This document shows positions 29,477-37,538 of a DNA stretch of 64,000 nucleotides, piece by piece. The notes beneath the pieces were generated by a model that was not told the DNA's origin, searched no databases, and worked only from the letters and a program-made list of their open reading frames with translations. Source of the stretch: Terrimicrobium sacchariphilum (GTDB lineage Bacteria > Verrucomicrobiota > Verrucomicrobiia > Chthoniobacterales > Terrimicrobiaceae); the NCBI RefSeq assembly GCF_001613545.1, contig NZ_BDCO01000002.1:3596001-3660000 (forward strand), written 5' to 3'. The translations under genes and the position numbers were made by a program. Position 1 is the first letter of the stretch; each line of letters opens with the position of its first letter.

Positions 29477-30871
29477 CTACCCCTTGCGGGAGACTTTCTG
29501 GCCGTCCTTTGTGTCCTTCACCTGCCAGCCGAGGGCGAGGATCTGGTCGCGCAGCACATCGCTGAGCGCCCATTCCTTCTTCACACGGGCTTCGGCACGC
29601 TGATCGACCAGCGACTGCACCTCGGCGGGAACACCCTCGTCGTCGGCAGAGAAATTCAGCACCGAGTCGATGCGCTCGCGCCAGGCGAGAAGCGACCGCG
29701 CCTGTCCCGGCGTGAGCTGCCCGGCATCGAGCAGGCGATTGGACTCGCGGATAAGCTCAAATAACGCGCCCAGCGCAGCCGAGATGTTCAGATCATCGTC
29801 CAGGGCCGCACCGAATCGCTCGGGGTCGAGGCTCTCAGGCAGCGGCTCCGGCGTGGTCGAGGCGGTTTCCTGCAACCGGCGGCTCCACTCGTCGAAGCGG
29901 GCCAGCGATTTGCGGGCAGCCTCAAGGCTCTCGAAGGTGAAATTCAACTGCTCGCGATACTTCACGGAAAGCAGCACGTAGCGCACCTCCCGGCCAGTCC
30001 AGCCCTTGGCCTGGAGGTCGCGGAGGGTGAAAAAATTTCCCTCGCTCTTGGCCATCTTGCGGCCATCGACGAGGAGGTGTTTGCAGTGCAGCCAGTAGCG
30101 GACGAAGGGCTCGCCCGTCACGCTCTCGCTCTGCGCGATCTCCGCTTCATGGTGCGGGAAGATGTTGTCCTCGCCACCGCAGTGAATATCGAGGCTCGCG
30201 CCGAGGATCGCCGTCGCCATCGCGCTGCACTCGATGTGCCAGCCTGGGCGTCCGCGTCCCCAGGGGCTTTCCCAGAAGACATCGCCATCGGCTTCGTCCC
30301 ACGCCTTCCACAGTGCGAAGTCGCCGATCTGCTCCTTCTCGTACTCGTCGCTGGCCACGCGGCCGGAGGGTTGGAGTTCGTCGAGATTGAAGTGCGCCAG
30401 CTTGCCGTAGTTTGGGAAGGTACGGATGCGGAAGTACACCGACCCGTCCTCCGCGCGATAGGCGTGGCCCTTTTTCACGAGGTCGGAGATCATCTCGATC
30501 ATCCGCGCGATGTGATTCGACGCCGTAGCCTCGGGATAGTGCGATGCGCGCTTGATTCGCAGCGCATCGAGATCCTGGAAGAACGCCTGCTTGTACTCCC
30601 GGGTGAACTCACCCAGCGGCACCCCGGCATGGCGGCACCCGCGGATGGTCTTGTCATCCACGTCGGTGAGGTTCATCACGCGATCGATCGTGAACCCGCG
30701 AAACTCCAGGTGACGCTGGAGCAGGTCCTCAAAGACGTAGGCGCGGAAGTTGCCGATGTGCGCGTAGTTGTAAACCGTCGGGCCGCAGGTGTACATGCGC
30801 ACGCGGTTCGGGTCCGCCGGCTGAAAGTCCTCGATCTCTCTGGTGAGAGTATTGAAAAGGCGAATGCTCAT
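29477..30871 (-). CDS. cysS: Cysteinyl-tRNA synthetase
   Basis: A 464-residue class-I synthetase that charges tRNA-Cys. The HIGH motif appears as HIGN (AHIGNFRAYVFEDLL), the zinc-binding CGPTVYN lies near residue 29, with HCGGEDNIFPHHE and the KMSKS loop as KMAKSEGN. The C-terminal anticodon-recognition helical domain is present. The start overlaps the ispF stop by 4 bp (ATGA), placing cysS in the same operon as ispF and the inositol-phosphatase gene. Length and motifs are normal. Confidence 0.97.
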   Translation of the reverse strand: MSIRLFNTLTREIEDFQPADPNRVRMYTCGPTVYNYAHIGNFRAYVFEDLLQRHLEFRGFTIDRVMNLTDVDDKTIRGCRHAGVPLGEFTREYKQAFFQDLDALRIKRASHYPEATASNHIARMIEMISDLVKKGHAYRAEDGSVYFRIRTFPNYGKLAHFNLDELQPSGRVASDEYEKEQIGDFALWKAWDEADGDVFWESPWGRGRPGWHIECSAMATAILGASLDIHCGGEDNIFPHHEAEIAQSESVTGEPFVRYWLHCKHLLVDGRKMAKSEGNFFTLRDLQAKGWTGREVRYVLLSVKYREQLNFTFESLEAARKSLARFDEWSRRLQETASTTPEPLPESLDPERFGAALDDDLNISAALGALFELIRESNRLLDAGQLTPGQARSLLAWRERIDSVLNFSADDEGVPAEVQSLVDQRAEARVKKEWALSDVLRDQILALGWQVKDTKDGQKVSRKG

Positions 30872-31344
30872 TGACGTTCGATGGCGGCGACCGCCATGGC
30901 GGCTATCCCTTCCCCGCGCCCGAGGAATCCCAGTTTTTCATTGGTCGTGGCCTTGATGCCCACATGACCGGGAGGCAGGCCCAGCGCCCCGGCGATGTTT
31001 TCCTTCATGGCCATGAGATGCGGCCCGATCTTGGGCGCCTCGGCGATGAGGGTCGAGTCGATGGTATTCAGCACATGCCCGCGCTCGTCCAACACCGCGC
31101 GCACACGCCGCAGGATCTCCAGGCTGCTGATTCCCCGTATCGACTCATCCGTATTGGGGAAAAGATGCCCGATGTCGGGCTCGCCCGCCGCGCCGAGGAT
31201 GGCATCGGCGATGGCATGGCACAGCACGTCGGCATCGGAATGCCCCTCGAGCCCGAGCGGGTAATCAAAGGTCACGCCGCCCAGCACGAGGGGACGCCCC
31301 TCCACCAGGCAATGCACGTCGTAGCCGATGCCGGTCGCAAACAT
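30868..31344 (-). CDS. ispF: 2-C-methyl-D-erythritol 2,4-cyclodiphosphate synthase
   Basis: A 158-residue enzyme of the non-mevalonate isoprenoid pathway that cyclises CDP-ME-2P. Motifs: GIGYDVH near residue 6 (zinc site), LEGHSDADVLCHAIADAILGA (Zn ligands and active site), DIGHLFPNTDE and KATTNEKLGFLGRGEGI. It ends in a 4-bp ATGA overlap with cysS and starts 1 bp after the inositol-phosphatase stop, so the three genes form one transcription unit. ispD is not in the window. Confidence 0.97.
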   Translation of the reverse strand: MFATGIGYDVHCLVEGRPLVLGGVTFDYPLGLEGHSDADVLCHAIADAILGAAGEPDIGHLFPNTDESIRGISSLEILRRVRAVLDERGHVLNTIDSTLIAEAPKIGPHLMAMKENIAGALGLPPGHVGIKATTNEKLGFLGRGEGIAAMAVAAIERQ

Positions 31345-31345
31345 C

Positions 31346-32092
31346 TCAGAGTCCCAGGTCGAGTTTTCCGCTGTACGCGACGATGCCGTATTTCTCCTTC
31401 ACCGTCTCGTGTGGGGTGAGGGTCACAATGCCGCCCGCCTTTTCGACGAGGAGCAGTCCGGCGGCGATGTCCCAGATACTGATCTGGCTTTCGATATAGG
31501 CGTCGAGACGTCCACAGGCCACATAGGCAATGTCGAGAGATGCGCTGCCCATCATACGGCACTTCTTGGCAGAACGTGCCATGCGCTCAAAGAGCGGGAG
31601 TCCGCGGTCGATCGACTCGGAGGTCTTCGCCACGCCCACCGAGACCACAGCCTCGGAGAGCTCCTTCCGCTGGCTCACCTGAATGGGCTGGCCATTCAGG
31701 GTGGCGGGAGAGCTTTCATCCACCGCCCAGAGGTCGTCGCGCATCGGATCGTAGATCACACCCGCGATGATCTGCCCCTTGCGGCGCAGCGCGATGGAGA
31801 CGGCAAAGTGCGGGATGCCGTAAAAGAAATTCACCGTGCCATCGATGGGATCGATGATCCACTCGTACTCGCTCCCGGCCTCGCCGCGCACGCCTTCCTC
31901 ACCGAGGATGGCATGATCGGGGAAACGCGAAAGCAGCAGCGACTCGATCAGCGCCTGGCTGCGGCGATCGAGCTCCAGCTTGATGTCGTGCGCCTCGTTG
32001 GCGTCTACAGTGAGGGGACGCTCAAAGGCGGCGCGCAAAAGGCCGCCCGCCGCCTGCGCGGCTTCGATAGCTGGTGTGAGATAGTCGGACAC
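31346..32092 (-). CDS. Inositol monophosphatase family protein
   Basis: A 248-residue Mg2+-dependent phosphatase of the IMPase/FBPase superfamily. The metal-binding motifs are GEEGVRG, WIIDPIDGTVNFFYG and, near the C-terminus, SIWDIAAGLLLVEKAGG. A GTG at 32092 (VSDYLTPAIEAAQ) best matches the family start; the frame is open about 27 codons further upstream. Substrates in this group include myo-inositol-1-phosphate, fructose-1,6-bisphosphate and histidinol phosphate. Sequence alone does not choose. It is the first gene of the ispF-cysS chain, after the histone-like terminator. Confidence 0.9.
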   Translation of the reverse strand: MSDYLTPAIEAAQAAGGLLRAAFERPLTVDANEAHDIKLELDRRSQALIESLLLSRFPDHAILGEEGVRGEAGSEYEWIIDPIDGTVNFFYGIPHFAVSIALRRKGQIIAGVIYDPMRDDLWAVDESSPATLNGQPIQVSQRKELSEAVVSVGVAKTSESIDRGLPLFERMARSAKKCRMMGSASLDIAYVACGRLDAYIESQISIWDIAAGLLLVEKAGGIVTLTPHETVKEKYGIVAYSGKLDLGL

Positions 32093-32179
32093 GGGTTCGG
32101 TTTTAGAGGGAGGCGCGACCGGGGGCAAAAAGATTTTCGCTCCCGGACCTGGCAACAAAGTCCCCCGCGCCATCCGGGC

Positions 32180-32215
32180 AAAAAATTTGGGAGAAGCCTT
32201 TCGGCCTCTCCCAAA
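32180..32215 (-). terminator. Strong rho-independent terminator after the histone-like gene
   Basis: On the minus strand: TTTGGGAGA, a G-U pair, GCC, a GAAA tetraloop, GGC, then TCTCCCAAA and a six-U run. The 13-bp stem maps to 32186-32215 and the U-run to 32185-32180. It separates the histone-like transcript from the downstream phosphatase-ispF-cysS genes. Confidence 0.92.
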
Positions 32216-32227
32216 TCAAGTTGAGTC

Positions 32228-32243
32228 GTTCGCGGCCGCGAAC
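32228..32243. repeat. 16-bp perfect palindrome GTTCGCGGCCGCGAAC
   Basis: A self-complementary 16-mer between the histone-like stop codon and the terminator. In RNA it could only fold as a small hairpin because it has no real loop. It could also be a protein-binding site. Nothing similar was noticed elsewhere in the window. Confidence 0.5.
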
Positions 32244-32250
32244 AACCAGT

Positions 32251-32505
32251 TTATTTCTTGGTCGCTTTTTTGGCGACTGGCTTCTTGGCAACGGTCTTCT
32301 TGGCGACCGGCTTCTTGACTGCTGCGGCCTTCTTGGCCACCGGCTTCTTAGCGACCGCTTTCTTAACGGCGGGCTTTTTAGCTGCGACGGTCTTCTTGGC
32401 TGCGGGCTTCTTCGCGACTGCTGCCTTCTTGGCCGGAGCGGCCTTCTTGGCAGGAGCTTTTTTCGCGGGAGCCTTCTTGGCTGCGGGTTTCTTAGCAACT
32501 GGCAT
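32251..32505 (-). CDS. Histone H1-like Lys/Ala/Pro-rich DNA-binding protein
   Basis: An 84-residue protein made almost entirely of Lys, Ala, Pro and Val in repeats such as AKKPAAKKA, AKKAAPAKK and VAKKPVAKKT. This composition and periodicity match bacterial histone H1-like nucleoid proteins (Hc1/Hc2-like tails), which coat and compact DNA non-specifically. ATG at 32505 has a good ribosome-binding site (AAAGGGGGGAAA). It has a dedicated upstream promoter and a strong terminator, so it is monocistronic. The low complexity prevents a homology-based family call. Confidence 0.85.
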   Translation of the reverse strand: MPVAKKPAAKKAPAKKAPAKKAAPAKKAAVAKKPAAKKTVAAKKPAVKKAVAKKPVAKKAAAVKKPVAKKTVAKKPVAKKATKK

Positions 32506-32553
32506 CAAATTTCCCCCCTTTCCATTCGCAACGGCGAAAGATTGTGAAAAGCA

Positions 32554-32583
32554 TGTGAATAACTCACTATGCGCTGTGAATAA
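32554..32583 (-). promoter_or_regulatory. Two TTATTCACA (DnaA-box-like) repeats
   Basis: Two identical 9-mers read TTATTCACA on the minus strand at 32554-32562 and 32575-32583, centres 21 bp apart, i.e. two helical turns. They fit the bacterial DnaA-box consensus TTATNCACA exactly. A third near match (TTATTCACG, opposite strand) is at 32646-32654. The surrounding 140 bp is AT-rich. They overlap the promoter of the histone-like gene. Confidence 0.45.
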
Positions 32584-32605
32584 GTCGCCGTTTCTCTCTC
32601 GTCAA
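32577..32605 (-). promoter_or_regulatory. Promoter of the histone-like gene
   Basis: On the minus strand, -35 TTGACG (32605-32600) and -10 TATTCA (32582-32577) are separated by 17 bp. The -10 lies inside one TTATTCACA repeat. The start codon is about 70 bp downstream. Confidence 0.5.
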
Positions 32606-32649
32606 CGAAATTTTCTCGATTTTCTCTTGATTTTTGCGCGCCAATTTAT

Positions 32650-33207
32650 TCACGCAATTTCGCCCTGTGGACCGCGGAGCAAGATTTCATGAGCCTTCGC
32701 GACGATTTCGTCCGTCGGCCAGAGTCGTCCAACTCCTTCATATCCGCAGGCTAACATTCCCTCTTCCGGACCGATAAACTCGGCTCCGCGCTCGCGCAGA
32801 GTCGCGACATTCTTCTGCGTCGCAGGATGCAGCCACATCTTTCCGTTCATCGCGGGAGCGATGAGAAACGGTGCGCGCGTGGCGAGCGAGATGGAGGTGA
32901 GCGCATCATCCGCAATGCCGTTCGCAAGTTTCGCGAGGACATTGGCTGTCGCTGGAGCGATGAGGAAAAGATCCGCGCGGTCCGCGAGATCAATGTGCGT
33001 CGGTCTCCAGGACTCCTTTTCATCAAAGACGCCGGTCGTCACGGGATTGCGCGATAGCGTCTGAAAGGTCATCGCGCCGATGAATTGCGTGGCGTTCCCG
33101 GTCATCACGACATGTACGCTGCATCCGTCGCGCGTGAGGCGGCTGGTGATATCCGCCGCCTTGTAGGCTGCGATGGAACCGCAGACACCGAGAACGATCG
33201 TTTTCAT
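32650..33207 (-). CDS. coaC: Phosphopantothenoylcysteine decarboxylase (CoaC domain only)
   Basis: A 185-residue flavoprotein that decarboxylates 4'-phosphopantothenoylcysteine in CoA synthesis. N-terminal VLGVCGSIAAYKAADITSRL is the FMN/phosphate segment (with the family His replaced by context), followed by FLIAPATANVLAKLANGIADD and APAMNGKMW (the substrate-binding PXMNXXMW motif as PAMNGKMW), then EEGMLACGYEGVGRLW with the active-site Cys. The usual C-terminal CoaB synthetase domain is absent, so CoaB must be elsewhere. Start overlaps gmk by 4 bp (ATGA). Confidence 0.92.
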   Translation of the reverse strand: MKTIVLGVCGSIAAYKAADITSRLTRDGCSVHVVMTGNATQFIGAMTFQTLSRNPVTTGVFDEKESWRPTHIDLADRADLFLIAPATANVLAKLANGIADDALTSISLATRAPFLIAPAMNGKMWLHPATQKNVATLRERGAEFIGPEEGMLACGYEGVGRLWPTDEIVAKAHEILLRGPQGEIA

Positions 33208-33818
33208 GGCGTATTGACGTAGCGGCGGGTGAGCTGGCGCTCCGCCTGCATGATGGCACGGAAGCTCTCCACATCCTCGGGAGGCGTCCGGCTGAGGATG
33301 GTGTATTTGTACTCGTACCAGCGCTCCATCTCGGCCACGGCATTGCGCACGCGCAGGGCGATCTGCTCCGGTGCCTCGGTGCCGCGCCGCTCCAGGCGCT
33401 GGCGGAGTTCCTCCACGCTGGGAGGCATCACAAAAACATCGGCGAGCGAATCGGTGATGAACTTGTCGCCGCATCCGCGAATGGAAGCCGCGCCCGCGAT
33501 GTCGACGTCGATCAACACATCGACGCCCTTGCGCAGGTTCTCTATCACCGTGCTCTTCAGCGTGCCGTAGCAGCGGCCATGCACCTCGGCGTATTCCAGG
33601 AACTCCTCCGCCTCCACGCGGCGGGTGAATTCCTCCTGGGAAAGAAAGTGGTAGTGCTCGCCATCACGCTCGCCGGGACGCGGCGCGCGCGTGGTGCAGG
33701 AGACGGAATACACGAAGTCCTGGTTGGCGCGCAGGCCGGCGCAGAGCGTGGTTTTTCCTCCTCCGGACGGAGCGGAGAGAACGAACAGGACGCCGGTGCG
33801 TTGGAAGGTGCTATTCAA
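33204..33818 (-). CDS. gmk: Guanylate kinase
   Basis: A 204-residue enzyme that phosphorylates GMP to GDP. The P-loop SAPSGGGKTTL lies near residue 15, then SVSCTTRAPRPGERDGEHYHF (GMP-binding segment) and the lid region VFVMPPSVEELRQRLERRGTE. I chose a TTG at 33818, where the N-terminal spacing to the P-loop is normal. A GTG at 33875 would add 19 residues lying inside yicC. It overlaps yicC by 8 bp and coaC by 4 bp. Confidence 0.95.
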   Translation of the reverse strand: MNSTFQRTGVLFVLSAPSGGGKTTLCAGLRANQDFVYSVSCTTRAPRPGERDGEHYHFLSQEEFTRRVEAEEFLEYAEVHGRCYGTLKSTVIENLRKGVDVLIDVDIAGAASIRGCGDKFITDSLADVFVMPPSVEELRQRLERRGTEAPEQIALRVRNAVAEMERWYEYKYTILSRTPPEDVESFRAIMQAERQLTRRYVNTP

Positions 33819-34677
33819 TGTTGGCAAGTTGTTCGCGTATTCTATCAAGCTCGGCTTTTGCGTCCACGACCACACGTGAGATTTCCGAGTCGTTGGCCTT
33901 GGAGCCGGTCGTATTCCACTCGCGCCCCATCTCCTGAGCGAGAAACTCCAGCGTGCGGCCGACAGGGGCGTCGGATTTCAACGCATCGCGAAATTGCGCG
34001 ATATGGCTGTCGAGCCGCGTCAGTTCCTCCGCGATGTCGCAGCGTTCGGCAAAGACGGCTATCTCCGTGGCGAGCCTCGGCTCCATCACGTCGATGGGCA
34101 ACTGCGCGGACTCCAGGCGGCGCAGCAGATTCTCGCGCTGGCGCTTCGGCACATTGGGCGCGAGCGTGCGAACGCGCTTCACCATCGCGGCCATGCGGGT
34201 GAGCGATTTCGCCAGATCCTTTTGCAGATGCGAGCCCTCGCGCACTCTCATCTCCAACAGAGCGTCGAGCGAAAGCCCGAGCGCCTTCTTCACGGCGGGC
34301 AGCACGTCGCGCTCCGACGGATCACCGGCACGGATCACGCCTGGCGCGGCCAGCACGGTCTCCAGGCTGATCTCGCCGGTAAGGCCGAGATGTTTCTGCA
34401 AAGCCTTTGCTTCTTTCAAAAATGCCGCGGCGCGGCTGCGGTCAATGAGTCCGTGGACGGAATCGTCTGTCGTTTCGATCGCCACCGATACCTGCACCTT
34501 GCCACGCGAGACGCGCTTGAGGACCTCCTCGCGCACATGCGGCTCCAGCCAGGCGAGTTCGCGGCCGGCAGCCAGCGAAACCTCGGCTTGTTTGCGATTG
34601 ACGGAGAAACACTCCACGACAGCACGCACCCCCTTGGCGGCGGTCTCTCCGCGTCCGTGGCCGGTCATGCTCTTCAT
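33811..34677 (-). CDS. yicC: YicC family endoribonuclease-like protein
   Basis: A 288-residue protein starting MKSMTGHGRGE, the diagnostic YicC N-terminus, and ending with ETTGSKANDSEI and DAKAELDRIREQLANIE. YicC proteins are reported metal-dependent RNases affecting sRNA stability. The E. coli gene is likewise near gmk, and yicC-gmk adjacency is widespread. It starts 33 bp after the ABC permease and continues into gmk by overlap. Function in this organism is inferred. Confidence 0.92.
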   Translation of the reverse strand: MKSMTGHGRGETAAKGVRAVVECFSVNRKQAEVSLAAGRELAWLEPHVREEVLKRVSRGKVQVSVAIETTDDSVHGLIDRSRAAAFLKEAKALQKHLGLTGEISLETVLAAPGVIRAGDPSERDVLPAVKKALGLSLDALLEMRVREGSHLQKDLAKSLTRMAAMVKRVRTLAPNVPKRQRENLLRRLESAQLPIDVMEPRLATEIAVFAERCDIAEELTRLDSHIAQFRDALKSDAPVGRTLEFLAQEMGREWNTTGSKANDSEISRVVVDAKAELDRIREQLANIE

Positions 34678-34710
34678 CGGAAAATCTCTAGCGGGGCGGA
34701 GCGCCTGTTG

Positions 34711-35556
34711 TCACGACTTGAAGTCCCGTCGCTCAAAGACCGCCCAGCCGATGATGAAGAGCGTGACATTGATGGCAAAGAGAAACACGTAGCTCTCCAC
34801 CATCGTCTCCCATGGCACCCGCGCCTGGAAGACCTGGATCCAGGCCGACATCTTGGTGGTCAGAAACCATCCACGGATGCCTTCAAAGAACGGAACGCTC
34901 CGCACGATCACATCGGCAAAGAGCAGCGACAGCGTGATGATCGTCGCCGCCGCCGGTTTCATGTTGAAGCACGACAGGCAGAAGGCCAGTAGCGTCACCG
35001 TGCACAGGCTCAGCGCCAGCAATGGCAGCGCAATCGCGTAACGCGCCAGCCCCGGCCAGAAATCGTGAAAGGCAAAGATGCCCGCCGGAGGATCGATCAC
35101 GAACAAGCCTCCCGGGCCACTGTTCAGCAAACCCACTCCCAGTGCGGTGAGCCCCACGAAGAGCGTCAGCACGATCGTGTACAGCAACGTCACGATCACC
35201 TTGACCGTCAGGATGCGCGTGCGGGAGATCGGGCGGCACAGCATCATGCGCAGCGTACCGTCCTCGACTTCCTTGCTAACCACATCGCCCGCGACCAGCG
35301 CCAGAAACAGCGCCTCGAGTAGAAACACCGTCCACGCCACGATGAGCAGGCCCAGCGTGAGACCGGAGAGATATTGCGTCGGGTCGTACCCCATCCGCTC
35401 GATCGCGCCTGAGAGCGACCTTTGCACCGGCGGCAGCCGCAGCAGGAAGAGCACGACGATTTCAAAAACGAGAAACGCGCCGAAACCGATAAACGTCCGC
35501 TTGCGGGCGAAGAGCTTGCGGGTTTCCCCGCGCAGTTGGAGCCAGAAGAGATTCAT
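34711..35556 (-). CDS. ABC-2 type transporter permease
   Basis: A 281-residue inner-membrane protein with six hydrophobic segments (approximately 22-42, 70-92, 120-142, 176-198, 206-226, 255-274). DVVSKEVEDGTLRMMLCRPISRTRILTVK after the second helix is the ABC-2 coupling-helix pattern. It begins at the ATG overlapping the ATPase stop (ATGA). With the preceding ATP-binding subunit it forms an ABC exporter. Substrate unknown; neighbours hint at envelope or pseudopilus functions. Confidence 0.85.
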   Translation of the reverse strand: MNLFWLQLRGETRKLFARKRTFIGFGAFLVFEIVVLFLLRLPPVQRSLSGAIERMGYDPTQYLSGLTLGLLIVAWTVFLLEALFLALVAGDVVSKEVEDGTLRMMLCRPISRTRILTVKVIVTLLYTIVLTLFVGLTALGVGLLNSGPGGLFVIDPPAGIFAFHDFWPGLARYAIALPLLALSLCTVTLLAFCLSCFNMKPAAATIITLSLLFADVIVRSVPFFEGIRGWFLTTKMSAWIQVFQARVPWETMVESYVFLFAINVTLFIIGWAVFERRDFKS

Positions 35557-36422
35557 CCTGTCGTACGCTCCAGGTAAAAACTTTCCAGTGTGCGCTCGAA
35601 CGGTTGCACCCGGCTCACCCGCACGCCGCCGCGCACCAGCGCATCGACCACATCCGCGATCTCCAGCCCGTCTGGCAATGCCACGTGGGAATCCGTGCGA
35701 ACGACCTTGAGCGCCGCAAGAACACGGTCCGCCGCATCCCACGCATCGACTTCCAGTTCCCACTCCGGTCGTGCATCACGCCAGTTGCCGCAATACATCA
35801 ACCGCCCCTGGTGGAGGATGGCGACGCGATCGCACAGCTGCTCAACCTCCGAAAGCAGGTGCGAGGAAAGCAGGATCGTCAGCCCATGTTCGTCGCGCAG
35901 CCGCAGGATCATCTCGCGCATTTCGCGAATGCCCTGCGGATCGAGTCCCTCGGTCGGTTCATCGAGCAGGATAAAATCGGGATCGGGCAGCAAGGCCTGC
36001 GCGAGGGCGAGCCGCTGCCGCATGCCGTGGCTATAGGTGCGCACGGGATCATTTATGCGTTTCTCCAAGCCCACCAGCCGCAGCACATCCTGCATGCGCT
36101 CCCGGCTTACCGCTCCGCTCAGCGAAACGAAGAACCGCAGGTTCTGCCAGCCGCTCATGTAATCGTAGAACGACGGCGTCTCAAAAATCGCCCCGACCTT
36201 TTCCAGCGCGCGCGGGCGGTCCTGCGTCACCGAGTGCCCGGCGATAAAGGCATCGCCCTCGTCGGGATGCACATGCCCGAGCATCATGCCGAAGGTCGTG
36301 CTCTTGCCCGCGCCGTTGTGCCCGAGCAGGCCGAAAATCTCGCCCTTTGCGATCTCGAGCGAGAGCGAATCGAGCGCCTTGCGCCCGCGCCAGGATTTGG
36401 AAAGACGTTCGAGCCGGACCAC
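35553..36422 (-). CDS. ABC transporter ATP-binding protein
   Basis: A 289-residue subunit with a GTG start and GGAG ribosome site. Walker A GHNGAGKST near residue 34, Q-loop EKVGAIFETPSFYDYM, the signature as YSHGMRQRLALA, Walker B FILLDEPTEGLDP and the H-loop SSH. An ABC-2 exporter ATPase. The C-terminal extension of about 75 residues after the core has a ferredoxin-like appearance, common in this subgroup. It follows the pseudopilin gene with a 4-bp gap and overlaps the permease gene by 4 bp. Confidence 0.93.
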   Translation of the reverse strand: MVRLERLSKSWRGRKALDSLSLEIAKGEIFGLLGHNGAGKSTTFGMMLGHVHPDEGDAFIAGHSVTQDRPRALEKVGAIFETPSFYDYMSGWQNLRFFVSLSGAVSRERMQDVLRLVGLEKRINDPVRTYSHGMRQRLALAQALLPDPDFILLDEPTEGLDPQGIREMREMILRLRDEHGLTILLSSHLLSEVEQLCDRVAILHQGRLMYCGNWRDARPEWELEVDAWDAADRVLAALKVVRTDSHVALPDGLEIADVVDALVRGGVRVSRVQPFERTLESFYLERTTG

Positions 36423-36426
36423 TGGG

Positions 36427-36942
36427 TTACTCCGTAAAAAGCCGCAGTTCCTTCGTCGCGTGGCCGTCGGCGAAGAGGTGGTTCACCTTGTTATCCGAGT
36501 ACGTGTGCCAGCCCTCCTTGTCGACCAGCACGGGAATTCGGCCCAGATCCGATACCATGCCGAAGAGATTCAACGCCGCGAGCCTCTGGCCATTGAGCGC
36601 GCTGTCCCAGTAGTAACTCGTGCCGGTGTCTCGAAAGTACCGGCGATCCGCGGGACAGGCGAAAACCCGCTGGTCGTCGACGTAGGAGTTCAGCGTGTTG
36701 TCGATCACCGGTACGTCTTCGTTACGAGAAGCTCGACCGGCCTTCAGATCCGGCATGGTCGAGTCATGCTCGGCCAGGTAGGCGCTCAGCGCCACGCCCA
36801 GCCCGCGGAGATTGCCGAGACATTTCGCCGACTCGCCCCTTGCCTTCACCATCGAGAAAAGCGGCACGGTCAATCCCGCCAGCAGCACGATGATCCCGAT
36901 CGCAACCATCATCTCGATCAACGTGAAAGCCCGCCGTCTCAT
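36427..36942 (-). CDS. Type II/IV pseudopilin-like protein
   Basis: A 171-residue protein with a class-III prepilin N-terminus: basic leader MRRRA, cleavage before FTLIEMMVAIGIIVLL, and the conserved Glu at mature position 5. The globular part ends with a LFADGHATKELRLF segment typical of the DUF1559/H-x-DG family abundant in Planctomycetes-Verrucomicrobia. It probably needs a prepilin peptidase not in the window. It lies between a membrane-anchored protein (4-bp overlap) and an ABC exporter, suggesting cell-envelope secretion. Confidence 0.88.
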   Translation of the reverse strand: MRRRAFTLIEMMVAIGIIVLLAGLTVPLFSMVKARGESAKCLGNLRGLGVALSAYLAEHDSTMPDLKAGRASRNEDVPVIDNTLNSYVDDQRVFACPADRRYFRDTGTSYYWDSALNGQRLAALNLFGMVSDLGRIPVLVDKEGWHTYSDNKVNHLFADGHATKELRLFTE

Positions 36943-37490
36943 GGCCGCTGCGCCGCGCGCTGGAGTTGCTCGATCACGGGGGCGAAGTCGAGTTTCACGT
37001 CGGCATTCGCCTCTTCGTAAAAGCTGCTCATGCCCTGATTCACGATCTTGCGCACCTCATCCTCCTGCATGCGCTGGCTGATCTCGGGATTATCCTTTTC
37101 CAGATTCTCCAACGCCCGCTTCACGATGCGCTTGCGCCGCTCGGGGTCCATCTTGTTCAGGGCGAGCATGAACTGGCGGAAACCCTCGGGCATCGTCATT
37201 TCGATGAACTGCTTTCGCTCCTCCGGGGTGAGTTGTTCGAAGAACCTCCGATCCGATCCCCCGCGGCGCAATTCCTGCCGCTCGTCGAAATTCAGCCGGT
37301 TAAGCCGGTCCGCCACGCCGCGAATCACATCCTCTCGCGCCGGTTCGGAGAGCGAAGCCAGCGGATGCTTTTCGATGTAGGCCTGCAGCGAGGCTGGAGT
37401 GGGTTTCAGCCCGCGCATCCAAAGCATGACCCCCGCCGCCACGGCCCAGACGACCAGCAGTACCACGACGATCCTGACGACGCGATTCAT
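36939..37490 (-). CDS. Hypothetical membrane-anchored protein, 183 residues
   Basis: One N-terminal membrane anchor (VVRIVVVLLVVWAVAAGVML, about residues 3-23) is followed by a charged helical periplasmic domain with several ERRKRIVKR-type basic/acidic stretches and PEERKQFIEMTMP. The start lies 48 bp after the TamA stop; the end overlaps the pseudopilin gene by 4 bp. No known family. Its place between TamA and the pseudopilin suggests an envelope role, possibly a scaffold. Confidence 0.65.
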   Translation of the reverse strand: MNRVVRIVVVLLVVWAVAAGVMLWMRGLKPTPASLQAYIEKHPLASLSEPAREDVIRGVADRLNRLNFDERQELRRGGSDRRFFEQLTPEERKQFIEMTMPEGFRQFMLALNKMDPERRKRIVKRALENLEKDNPEISQRMQEDEVRKIVNQGMSSFYEEANADVKLDFAPVIEQLQRAAQRP

Positions 37491-37538
37491 GCCTTTACTT
37501 ACGCATGAGGTCCGCCGGGAGCAACAGGGGAATCATCC

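Noticed and set aside
32541-32660. Full replication origin (oriC)
   Set aside because: Only two exact and one near DnaA-box match, no dnaA/dnaN nearby, and no switch in gene strand bias; kept only as a regulatory finding.
32258-32692. 144-codon plus-strand frame antisense to the histone-like gene
   Set aside because: Phe/Leu/Ala repeats are the complement of Lys/Ala codons; promoter, ribosome site and terminator all support the minus strand.
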